Shown in pieces: positions 26,136 through 34,065 of a stretch of 64,000 nt of DNA. This DNA comes from Sphingobacterium olei (GTDB lineage: Bacteria; Bacteroidota; Bacteroidia; Sphingobacteriales; Sphingobacteriaceae). The stretch is taken from positions 558,001-622,000 of the forward strand of contig NZ_SUME01000004.1 in the NCBI RefSeq assembly GCF_005048855.1, written 5' to 3'. Both the position numbers and the translations under genes were made by a program. Positions within the stretch are counted from its first letter, which is position 1. The number at the start of each line of letters is the position of its first letter. Under the pieces are notes generated by a model. It was not told the origin of the DNA. It did no database searches and saw nothing but the letters and a program-made list of their open reading frames with translations.

Positions 26136-27374
26136 TTACTCAAATGTCTCGATCAGCTTATCGAAGTGCCTATTTATTGTATATAACACAATTCCTTTGG
26201 TAAATCCATTTTCGCCTAGTGTTGAGACCTGTAACTTGCAATTATTCTTGAGCGCATTCATGGTATAGGTCTGGATTCCCTGTTGTATCGGTAAGGTGAT
26301 AAGGGAACCGGCTGCGGCAAACTTGCCACTCATAACGATCAGCTGCGGATTAAACAGCTGTATCAGATGAGATATCGCCTTCCCTAAATTCTTTCCTAGA
26401 TTATAAATCAAATCGATCGCATACTGATCGCCTAAATGTGCTGCTTCTATAATGTCTTGCGGCAATAAGGTTTCAATGTTATAATTCGTGCTCAATAAAG
26501 TTGGCGTAAGCTGAGCAATATCTTCACGGGCCCTACTAACCAAGGCAACTCCCGAGGCGACGGTTTCTAAACATCCGCGTTTACCACAGTAGCACAGTTG
26601 TCCATCTTCTACAAATACCATATGGCCTACTTCTCCAGAAAAACCTTCACTGCCCATATAAACCTCACCATTAATAATAATGCCGAGGCCTATCCCCCAA
26701 TCCATTTGAATAATCAAGACATTTTGTAGCCCTCGCGCTGCCCCATAGTTTAGTTCGCTGAGCGCCGCCGATTTGACATCATTCAGGATGAACACATGTT
26801 TGTTAAATACATGTTCAAGGTGCGACTGTAGATTGAATTCGGGGCCGGTGTAAAAGGTGCGGTTTTCTCCTGTAGATGAATTGATCAACCCGGGCATTAA
26901 TATTCCTATACTTGTTATCTTACTCCAGCTTATGCTTTCTTGTTCAATGTAATTTTGGATAATATCAGTGAGATGTGCTATATCAGCCGAATTCTTGGAT
27001 AAAAGGTTTGGATAGGATCGAGATGCATATACAATGTTATGGTTATTATCCAATACAATCAATCGGATGTTAAACCTTTCGATTTCGACCGAGAGGATGT
27101 TGAAGACGCCATTACAAAGTTGGTAGAGATTGGGTTTGCGCCCACCGATGGATTCACCTTTTTCTTTTTGCTCGATTAATCCTTCTTGTGTAAGTTCCGA
27201 AATAATTCCATTTAAGGTTGGAAAGCTGAGATTGATCTTAGTCGCAATATCACCTATCGTTATTGTCCGGTTTTCAAAAATTGTTTTTAAGATACGTAAT
27301 CGCAAAGCATGTGATTTTCGCTCTTTCGATGAATGATGTTCGTGTTTTAAATAGATCTGATCAATTGGGCTCAT
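26136..27374 (-). CDS. ROK-family transcriptional regulator
   Basis: This 412-residue protein has an N-terminal winged helix (about 22-80, LRILKTIFENRTITIGDIAT and GLIEQKEKGESIGGRKPN) followed by a ROK sugar-binding fold. The ROK zinc site is complete: His251, Cys261, Cys263 and Cys268 (GHMVFVEDGQLCYCGKRGC). The ATP-binding D-x-G-G-T motif of ROK kinases is missing at about residues 95-100 (SVEIERFNIRL), so it acts as a regulator of the NagC/XylR type, not a kinase. It is divergent from the Gfo/Idh gene, which is the likely target, with a sugar or sugar derivative as effector. Confidence 0.92.
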   Translation of the reverse strand: MSPIDQIYLKHEHHSSKERKSHALRLRILKTIFENRTITIGDIATKINLSFPTLNGIISELTQEGLIEQKEKGESIGGRKPNLYQLCNGVFNILSVEIERFNIRLIVLDNNHNIVYASRSYPNLLSKNSADIAHLTDIIQNYIEQESISWSKITSIGILMPGLINSSTGENRTFYTGPEFNLQSHLEHVFNKHVFILNDVKSAALSELNYGAARGLQNVLIIQMDWGIGLGIIINGEVYMGSEGFSGEVGHMVFVEDGQLCYCGKRGCLETVASGVALVSRAREDIAQLTPTLLSTNYNIETLLPQDIIEAAHLGDQYAIDLIYNLGKNLGKAISHLIQLFNPQLIVMSGKFAAAGSLITLPIQQGIQTYTMNALKNNCKLQVSTLGENGFTKGIVLYTINRHFDKLIETFE

Positions 27375-27739
27375 AACAAATTAATAAATGGATCGCATAA
27401 GCTATCATCTAAGTAGCGACACTATTCTAACTTTCGAAAATAGTGAAAATTAACTTAATGAAAAAGACTTTGTTAAATTTTTTAATAAAGTCTTTTGATT
27501 TCTGAAAAATAACATTATTTTAGATGATATTTTAAAGACAGATATCTGGATTTGTCCCATGAGGTTACTAACAATGTATGAATTATGATTAAAATCGATG
27601 CAAAGCAACAAAGAGATACCTGTGTTTTCGGGACATACACGCTATTTAAGGTTAAGGATCTATTCCTACCATTAAAAACCGACAGGAACGAGTTCATTGA
27701 TTCCTTAGAGACAAACACAGATCAATAAACAAATCAATA
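27375..27739. promoter_or_regulatory. Divergent gap with candidate ROK operators
   Basis: Two palindromic sites are visible near the ROK gene. ACTATT (27421-27426) pairs with AATAGT (27439-27444) around TTTCGAAA. A 33-bp near-perfect inverted repeat spans 27463-27495 with arms AAAGACTTT and AAAGTCTTT and an A/T-rich centre, which fits the AT-rich operators of ROK regulators. The second half of the gap shows only a 47-codon open frame without recognisable similarity. Confidence 0.45.
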
Positions 27740-29020
27740 ATGAATAATATACATATGAAAGAAAAGAATACTTCGAGACGTGATTTTATTAAGAAATCGC
27801 TGATTGGGGCCGCTGCATTTACTATTGTGCCGCGTTTCGTATTAGGTAAAGGTTATTTGGCGCCAAGCGATCACTTAACGAAAGGAATCATTGGAGTAGG
27901 TTCCATGGGGAGGGGGCATTTTAACTATGCCGGAACGAAGACTGTAGCGATCTGTGATGTAGATAGCAGACATCTTGCAATTGCTCAGAAGGCGCTTGGA
28001 GGTGGAGTCAAAGAATCTAGAGATTTTAGAGAATTAATTCAAAATCCAGAAGTTGATATTGTGCATATTGCCACTCCTCCGCATTGGCACGGACTGATGG
28101 CTGTAGAAGCGGCTCGTTCCGGAAAAGATATCTGGTGCGAAAAACCGATGACCAGAACAATAGGAGAGGGGAAGAAAGTAAAAGAAGCCGTAGCACAGCA
28201 CGGAAATATTTTTAGATTGAACACCTGGTTCAGATTTGATGCCAACTTTTATGGCATGAATGTTCCGGTCAAAAAAATCAAGAAGGTAGTGGATACGGGG
28301 ATGCTAGGATGGCCTTTGAAAGTAACAATTAGCAAGCATACCGGTTTTGATTGGAAATTTTATTGGGTGGGAAAAGAGAATCTTCCTGTTGAACAGGTGC
28401 CAAGTGAGCTGGACTATGAAATGTGGTTAGGTCCTGCACCTTATAAACCGTATAGTACACATCGTGTTCATACTACATTTAGGGGATATTGGGATTATGA
28501 CGGAGGTGGATTAGGAGACATGGGGCAGCATTATTTAGATCCCGTGCAGTACTTTTTGGGAAAAGACAATGAAAGTCCAGTCAAAATTGAAGTGGATGCA
28601 CCTCAGCAGCATTCCGATGCAGTAGGGACTTGGCGTAAGATTGTATATACGTATGCTGACGGATGCCAGATTATATTAGATGGTGCAGGAACTGAAGAAG
28701 GTAAGGCGTATATAGAAGGTCCTGATGGTAAGTTGTTTAGGGGGTTTGTGTCGGATATTCCAGATTTAGAACGTAAACTGGCTCAATATCCTGAACCTAG
28801 TCCGCAGATGACAGATTTTGTTGAAGCGGTGCGCACCCGCCAAAAATTTGCACTGAACGAAGAGAACGGCTATTATTCCTGCACGCTGGTTAATTTGGGA
28901 TTGGCCGCTTTACGGCTCAACCGTACTTTGCATTTTGATTCGCAAAAACAGGAATTTGTGAATGATGAAGCTGCTAATCGATTGATTAACCAACCTATGC
29001 GTGGCCCCTGGACTATTTAA
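27740..29020 (+). CDS. Tat-exported Gfo/Idh/MocA-family oxidoreductase
   Basis: This is a 426-residue protein. A twin-arginine signal is clear: SRRDFIKKSLIGAAAFTIVP at about residues 12-31. The Rossmann fold follows with GIIGVGSMGRGH (G-x-G-x-x-G) and the EKP motif (IWCEKPMTRT). The C-terminal catalytic part has GGGLGDMGQHYLDP with Asp and His in the usual place. Known exported members of this family oxidise sugars, often at C3, with tightly bound NAD. The start could also be Met at 27755 (MKEKNTSRRDF). It forms an operon with the DUF1080 gene 13 bases downstream and is probably controlled by the divergent ROK protein. Confidence 0.9.
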   Translation: MNNIHMKEKNTSRRDFIKKSLIGAAAFTIVPRFVLGKGYLAPSDHLTKGIIGVGSMGRGHFNYAGTKTVAICDVDSRHLAIAQKALGGGVKESRDFRELIQNPEVDIVHIATPPHWHGLMAVEAARSGKDIWCEKPMTRTIGEGKKVKEAVAQHGNIFRLNTWFRFDANFYGMNVPVKKIKKVVDTGMLGWPLKVTISKHTGFDWKFYWVGKENLPVEQVPSELDYEMWLGPAPYKPYSTHRVHTTFRGYWDYDGGGLGDMGQHYLDPVQYFLGKDNESPVKIEVDAPQQHSDAVGTWRKIVYTYADGCQIILDGAGTEEGKAYIEGPDGKLFRGFVSDIPDLERKLAQYPEPSPQMTDFVEAVRTRQKFALNEENGYYSCTLVNLGLAALRLNRTLHFDSQKQEFVNDEAANRLINQPMRGPWTI

Positions 29021-29033
29021 TCTAACTATTGAC

Positions 29034-32000
29034 ATGAAGAAAGTATTTAATACACTATCCGTTTTATTATTATTTCAAGTAGCGGCTTACGCACAGCAGC
29101 CCACAGGCCGTAGCTCCGATACAAAGATTGCCGACGTGTTAGCGCAACAACCAGCAGAAGAACAAGCTAAATTCATCATGGCAATGAAGGAACTGGAAAA
29201 CTTTTCCGCTGAAGATATTGCCAACTTATTGACAGGCCTTAAACCGCAGGGCGGAAACAATGCGGCGATAGAATATGCGTCCAATTCCTATGCATTTTAT
29301 GTGATGCAGCCCGGATTTGAAACTAAGAGAACTGTTTATGTAAATGGTCTACTTTTGGCCCTGGACAGAATTGAGGATAAAGACAATATGGGGTTCGTTC
29401 TCGAATTGTTAAAACAATGTGCTAAAAACGAGGCAATCCAGCAGGTATCTACTTACTTAGCCGATGACTATTTGACCGAAAAGGCGGCACGCGTGCTGAA
29501 TGGAATCCGTACACCGGAAGCTGCTTCCGCGTTGAATAACGCTCTAAATACGACGAGATCCGAAAAAGCTACTGTAGCGATCATTGCTGCATTGGGCGAT
29601 CTAATGGATGAGAATTCCGAAGCGCGGATTCTTGAACTCATTAAACAATTTGAATCTCCAAATTTTCAACGTAATGCACTTACTGCATTAAGTAAAATTG
29701 GAGGCATTGCGAGTTATGATACCTTTTTAAATAGTGCCCGTGCAGTAAACTATGGATTTGATAAATCCAATGTATCGGGATTAACCTTGGATTATGCCCA
29801 TACATTGGCGAAGAAGCATCCGGCGTTGGCAGGGAAGTTAGCATCGACATTCTATCAAGAAGCAACCAAGGCGCAGGTTTCGACGATAAGGGTAGGTGCA
29901 CTGGCATTGTTGACCGGTATCAACCCGACGAAACAAAAGAAGGAATTGCTGAAATTAGCATCTGCAGAAGATGCTGTTGTCCGGAATGTTGCACTCAACC
30001 TGCTATCACAAAATGCGTCGGCGTCGGATATAGTGAAATTAGCATCCTCTTTGAAGAAACTGAATCCAGATGCACAAGAAAGTGTACTGAATTTTTTGGG
30101 TACGAAAGAAGCGGATAAAGCTATTCCGGTGATTGAGAAAAATCTGACCACTTTAAAAGATTCTGAAGCTAAAATTGCAGCATACAATACCTTGTCAATT
30201 CTATCAAAAGGTGAAAACGCAGCATTTTTAATAAAACAGATCCCCGCTGCCAACGAAGCAGAATTGAAGACCTTAAAAACGTTGCTACTGACGGCTAAAG
30301 GTGGTCGTACCATGGATGATGTAAATACTGCGTTAGCATCAAGTGATACCAAGACGCAATTGGCGCTATTAGAAGTTTTAAAGCAGCGTGCTAATCCCAA
30401 TTCGTCAAGTGCTGTGTTTGCACTTACAAAAAGTCCCGATGAAGCGGTTCGTCTAGCTGCTTTCAATGCATTGCCAAATGTTGCGAATGATGCAGATTTT
30501 GATGCCATCATCGAATTATTAAGCGCTGCTTCTGAAAAGGAGGCAAATTCCGTTCAACAAGCAGCTATACTTGCATTACGGAATAATACGGATAAAGATG
30601 CTAAAATTAAACGTTTATCAGCGAATATCTCCCGTGCAGCAGCACCTTCGGCAGCAAAATATTTTCCTGTTTTTGGTGGAGTGGGTGGCAATGAAGCCTT
30701 GGAATCTGTCAAAAACTACCTTGGTGATGGTAATGTAAATAAGTCTCAGGCCATTTCTGCATTAGCGAATTGGACTAATCCGGAATCTTTAGATGCGCTC
30801 ACGTCACTGTTGCGTACGGAGAAAGAACCTGCAAACTTTAATATGGTGTTTAAGGGGTTTGTAAAACAATTAAATGCAAGTGCTCTTCCGGCCGATCAAA
30901 AAACGTTGTTGTTGAGAGATGCCTTTGAATTGGCACAGACTCCGGAGCAAAAGAAGAGCGCATTGTCTGCTCTTCAATCCACAGGGACGTATCAAGCACT
31001 GGTTTTTGCAGGTAGATATCTGTCCGATCCCGATTTAAAAGATGCGGCTACAAATGTGGTGATGAATATTGCCATGGATAATGGAGGCTTTGTAGGGAAT
31101 GATGTACGCTCTTTATTGACTGTAGCGAAGGATAATCTATCTGGCAGTGAGAGTTCTTATCTGCGTGAAGCAATCGTACGTCATTTGGCTGAGATGCCAC
31201 AGAAAGAAGGTTACGTTTCAATTTTTAATGGGAAAGACCTCACCGGATGGAAAGGGTTGGTCGAAAATCCGATCAAAAGAGCACAGATGTCTGTACAGGA
31301 GTTGACCCAGAAACAGGCGGATGCCGATAAGAAAATGCGGGAGAGCTGGTCAGCTATTAATGGAGATTTAGTTTTCAATGGCCATGGCGATAATATTGCT
31401 ACAGTAAAACAATATGCTGATTTCGAAATGTTGGTGGACTGGAAATTGGATAGAAATGGAAAAGAACCAGATGCAGGTATTTATTTGAGGGGTACACCTC
31501 AGGTTCAGATTTGGGATATTTCGCGTACAGATGTAGGTGCAGAAGTAGGATCTGGCGGCTTGTATAACAATAAATCCAATTCAAAGCCACTTAAAGTTGC
31601 GGATAATCCATTGGGGGAATGGAATACCTTCAAGATTCGGATGATTGGTGAGCAGGTGTGGGTATGGTTGAATGGAGAACTGGTAGTCGATAATGTAGCT
31701 TTGGAAAATTATTGGGACCGCAATCAATCGATTTTTCCAAAAGAGCAGATTGAATTGCAGGCACATGGTTCTCAGGTATGGTATAGGGATGTGTTTATAA
31801 AGGAAATTCCCCGTAAAGAAGTTTACTCATTAAGCGATCAAGAACGTAACGAAGGGTTTGAGGTGCTGTTTGACGGCACTAACTTAGGCAAATGGACGGC
31901 TTCAACTGCGTATGAAATAACGGAAGAAGGCTATATACGTTCTAATCCTGACGCCAAGTTTGGAAAAAATATATACACGAAAGATGAATATGCTGACTTC

Positions 32001-32426
32001 GTATATCGCTTCGAATTTAAGTTAACTCCGGGAGCTAATAATGGGGTGGGAATTCGTACACCACTGGAGGGAGATGCTGCATATCAAGGCATGGAAATTC
32101 AGATTTTGGATGATGATGCTGATGTGTATAAAAAGTTAGCGCCTTATCAGTACCACGGCTCGGTGTACGGTGTGCTTGCTGCTAAGCGAGGAGCATTGAA
32201 GCCGCTAGGTGAGTGGAACCAAGAAGAGATTCGTGTGAAAGGGCATAAGATCAAGATAACCCTGAATGGTGTGGTGATCGTTGATGGAGATTTAAGCGAG
32301 GCTTCTAAAAATGGTACATTGGATAAAAAGGATCACCCTGGACTGAAACGTACTTCAGGTCATATCGGCTTTTTAGGTCATGGAACGGAAGTGTTCTTGA
32401 GAAATATCCGAATAAAGCGGATATAA
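29034..32426 (+). CDS. Secreted HEAT-repeat protein with two DUF1080 (3-keto-disaccharide hydrolase-like) domains
   Basis: This is a 1130-residue protein. I chose the ATG at 29034 because MKKVFNTLSV is a clear signal peptide start (cleavage near AYA-QQ); the frame stays open to a GTG at 29001, which would overlap the previous gene. Residues about 90-700 are helical HEAT-like repeats (VALNLLSQNASASDIVKLAS and similar units). Two DUF1080 beta-sandwiches follow at about 725-930 (SIFNGKDLTGWKGL) and 940-1130 (VLFDGTNLGKWTA). DUF1080 includes hydrolases or lyases acting on 3-keto-glycosides, which fits the upstream Gfo/Idh oxidoreductase. The role of the HEAT array is likely structural. A strong terminator follows. 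Confidence 0.88.
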   Translation: MKKVFNTLSVLLLFQVAAYAQQPTGRSSDTKIADVLAQQPAEEQAKFIMAMKELENFSAEDIANLLTGLKPQGGNNAAIEYASNSYAFYVMQPGFETKRTVYVNGLLLALDRIEDKDNMGFVLELLKQCAKNEAIQQVSTYLADDYLTEKAARVLNGIRTPEAASALNNALNTTRSEKATVAIIAALGDLMDENSEARILELIKQFESPNFQRNALTALSKIGGIASYDTFLNSARAVNYGFDKSNVSGLTLDYAHTLAKKHPALAGKLASTFYQEATKAQVSTIRVGALALLTGINPTKQKKELLKLASAEDAVVRNVALNLLSQNASASDIVKLASSLKKLNPDAQESVLNFLGTKEADKAIPVIEKNLTTLKDSEAKIAAYNTLSILSKGENAAFLIKQIPAANEAELKTLKTLLLTAKGGRTMDDVNTALASSDTKTQLALLEVLKQRANPNSSSAVFALTKSPDEAVRLAAFNALPNVANDADFDAIIELLSAASEKEANSVQQAAILALRNNTDKDAKIKRLSANISRAAAPSAAKYFPVFGGVGGNEALESVKNYLGDGNVNKSQAISALANWTNPESLDALTSLLRTEKEPANFNMVFKGFVKQLNASALPADQKTLLLRDAFELAQTPEQKKSALSALQSTGTYQALVFAGRYLSDPDLKDAATNVVMNIAMDNGGFVGNDVRSLLTVAKDNLSGSESSYLREAIVRHLAEMPQKEGYVSIFNGKDLTGWKGLVENPIKRAQMSVQELTQKQADADKKMRESWSAINGDLVFNGHGDNIATVKQYADFEMLVDWKLDRNGKEPDAGIYLRGTPQVQIWDISRTDVGAEVGSGGLYNNKSNSKPLKVADNPLGEWNTFKIRMIGEQVWVWLNGELVVDNVALENYWDRNQSIFPKEQIELQAHGSQVWYRDVFIKEIPRKEVYSLSDQERNEGFEVLFDGTNLGKWTASTAYEITEEGYIRSNPDAKFGKNIYTKDEYADFVYRFEFKLTPGANNGVGIRTPLEGDAAYQGMEIQILDDDADVYKKLAPYQYHGSVYGVLAAKRGALKPLGEWNQEEIRVKGHKIKITLNGVVIVDGDLSEASKNGTLDKKDHPGLKRTSGHIGFLGHGTEVFLRNIRIKRI

Positions 32427-32440
32427 GTAGAACTTATAGT

Positions 32441-32490
32441 AAAAGGGGTGTTTAAAAAGGTTGTTTTGCTTTTTAAACACCCCTTTTTTC
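32441..32490 (+). terminator. Strong Rho-independent terminator of the Gfo/Idh-DUF1080 operon
   Basis: A 19-bp perfect stem is formed by 32441-32459 and 32469-32487 (AAAAGGGGTG outer half, TTTAAAAAG inner half) with a 9-base loop and a T run. It starts 15 bases after the stop codon and, being A/T-flanked, may work in both directions. Confidence 0.9.
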
Positions 32491-32520
32491 TGAAAGTGTC
32501 TATTCTCAAAGGCCATCAAG

Positions 32521-32561
32521 AACTTTCATGCCTGTTGGTGATTCAATGGATCATGAAAGTT
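32521..32561. other. Inverted repeat next to the prs stop codon
   Basis: AACTTTCATG (32521-32530) and CATGAAAGTT (32552-32561) form a 10-bp stem with a 21-base loop, ending 4 bases from the prs stop. There is no T run on the minus strand after it, so a role as the prs terminator is uncertain. Confidence 0.4.
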
Positions 32562-32564
32562 TTG

Positions 32565-33521
32565 TTAGTCAACCTGAAATAAATCAGAGATTGAACTATG
32601 CTCATTTATGTTTTTAATAGCGTTGGCAAACAAATCTGCTGTAGACAGAACTTTGATTTTACTACATTGTATTGTTTTTTCAGGATTCAATTGAATGGTA
32701 TCCGTAACGATCATTTCTGTAAGCACAGAATTTTCTATTGTTTCGTAAGCTTTACCGGATAATACGGCATGTGTACAAACAGCTCTTACGGAATTGGCTC
32801 CATTTTCCATGATCAATGCTGCAGCTTTTGATAAGGTGCCTGCAGTGTCACATATGTCGTCGATTAATACAACGTCTTGACCCGTTACATCACCTATAAT
32901 TGACATGGACTCAATTTCATTGGCGCGTTTACGCCGTTTATCACAGATAATTACCTCTGCATTAAAGAATTTTGCAAACGTACGAGCGCGATACGAGCCT
33001 CCCATATCCGGAGATGCAATTGTCAGATTCGGCAACTTAAGCGATTTAATATACGGCACGAAAATGATTGAGCCATCTAAATGATCTACGGGGATGTCAA
33101 AGAAGCCTTGAATTTGAGCAGCATGAAGGTCCATTGTCATGATGCGGTGTGCACCAGCTGCAGTGATAAGGTTAGCCATCAATTTGGCACCTATAGCAAC
33201 ACGGGGCTTGTCCTTCCGATCTTGACGGGCAAAGCCAAAATAAGGGACAACTACAGTAATGTAGTGCGCGGAAGCTCTTTTCGCAGCATCGATCATCAAG
33301 AGTAGTTCGAAAAGATTGTCAGTAGGCTGATTTGTAGATTGAATCAAGAATACATCGCTACCACGAACAGATTCATTGTAATGCGGTTGAATTTCGCCGT
33401 CACTGAATTTGGATAGCGTTTTATCGCCAAGCGGTTTTCCGTAGGATTTTGAAATTTTTTCTGCTAATTCCAAAGTGCCCGAACCAGCGAATAGTTTAAC
33501 CGTGTTAAATTGCAAAGGCAT
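32565..33521 (-). CDS. prs: Ribose-phosphate pyrophosphokinase
   Basis: This 318-residue enzyme makes PRPP from ribose 5-phosphate and ATP for nucleotide, histidine and tryptophan synthesis. Key motifs are YFGFARQDRKDKPR (about 94-107, ATP binding), DLHAAQIQGFF with metal-binding His133, and the PRPP-binding loop VVLIDDICDTAGTL with Asp221-Asp222. Length is typical of class I enzymes. It is monocistronic between two terminators. The neighbourhood has other PRPP-linked genes (pyrR and pyrB about 4 kb away). Confidence 0.97.
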   Translation of the reverse strand: MPLQFNTVKLFAGSGTLELAEKISKSYGKPLGDKTLSKFSDGEIQPHYNESVRGSDVFLIQSTNQPTDNLFELLLMIDAAKRASAHYITVVVPYFGFARQDRKDKPRVAIGAKLMANLITAAGAHRIMTMDLHAAQIQGFFDIPVDHLDGSIIFVPYIKSLKLPNLTIASPDMGGSYRARTFAKFFNAEVIICDKRRKRANEIESMSIIGDVTGQDVVLIDDICDTAGTLSKAAALIMENGANSVRAVCTHAVLSGKAYETIENSVLTEMIVTDTIQLNPEKTIQCSKIKVLSTADLFANAIKNINEHSSISDLFQVD

Positions 33522-33634
33522 GCTGTGTCTATTTTATGTATGAGATTTTTATAAAAGAAATTATATTCACCATCAAGTCATTTAAACGGAATATCAGTAT
33601 AGTATTTGACTATCTGGTATCTCTAAATGTTTGG

Positions 33635-33642
33635 CAAATTTA
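33635..33642 (-). promoter_or_regulatory. Candidate -7 box of prs
   Basis: On the minus strand this reads TAAATTTG, matching TAnnTTTG, 113 bases before the prs ATG. No TTG is found at the matching upstream distance. Confidence 0.35.
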
Positions 33643-33702
33643 TAGAAATGAAATTGAAATATAAAAAATAAGATGAATGGCGATGAAATTGTTTTAAAAA
33701 TA

Positions 33703-33734
33703 AAAAAGAGAACTACTTTCGTAATTCTCTTTTT
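33703..33734 (-). terminator. Rho-independent terminator downstream of tRNA-Gln
   Basis: On the minus strand AAAAGAGAA and TTCTCTTTT form the outer stem, with an inner TAC-GAAA-GTA cap, followed by a T run. It starts 3 bases after the tRNA 3' end. Confidence 0.85.
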
Positions 33735-33737
33735 ATG

Positions 33738-33808
33738 TTGCCCGACCTGGATTCGAACCAAGACAAACAGTACCAAAAACTGTCGTACTACCCTTATACT
33801 ATCGGGCA
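33738..33808 (-). tRNA. trnQ: tRNA-Gln (anticodon TTG)
   Basis: The 71-base gene folds fully. The acceptor stem is TGCCCGA/TCGGGCA and the D stem GTAT/GTAC. The anticodon stem ACAGT/ACTGT holds loop TTTTGGT with TTG at positions 34-36. The T arm CTTGG-TTCGAAT-CCAGG has the canonical TTCGAAT loop. The discriminator base is A and CCA is not encoded. It has its own promoter and terminator. Confidence 0.95.
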
Positions 33809-33845
33809 AGCAACTGTCAAACCGTGTTTGATTGTTTTGACGATG

Positions 33846-33875
33846 CAAATATACATCCGTTTTTTATTTCTCCAA
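33846..33875 (-). promoter_or_regulatory. Promoter of tRNA-Gln
   Basis: On the minus strand TTG (33875-33873), 19 bases, then TATATTTG (33853-33846) give a full TTG-N19-TAnnTTTG match. The box ends 37 bases before the 5' end of the mature tRNA. Confidence 0.75.
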
Positions 33876-34065
33876 AACTTTTTTGGTTATTTTTCGGATA
33901 GGAGCTGATTCTCAATAAAATATTTTTATTTCTGCCATCGGGATGGATTTAAAAGGGATGGGAATGTGTGGCTTTTGTGTTAAAATATTTCAATATTGTT
34001 CTTTTCTTAGGATGTAATCCTTATTTTCGGGGCGGGATTATTTAAGAATAACCGAAACATTATAT

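Noticed and set aside
27585..27728. 47-codon open frame (MIKIDAKQQRDTCVFGTYTL start) before the Gfo/Idh gene
   Set aside because: It is short, has no recognisable motif or clear start signal, and lies in a regulatory gap. An open frame of this size occurs easily by chance.
29001..29033. GTG start of the HEAT-DUF1080 gene inside the Gfo/Idh gene
   Set aside because: It would put 11 residues before a perfect signal peptide start at Met 29034 and overlap the previous gene.
29855..30511. 218-codon minus-strand open frame opposite the HEAT repeats
   Set aside because: It is antisense to a real secreted protein. Its Ala/Ser/Phe-rich composition mirrors the Ala/Lys/Asn-rich codons of the HEAT repeats.
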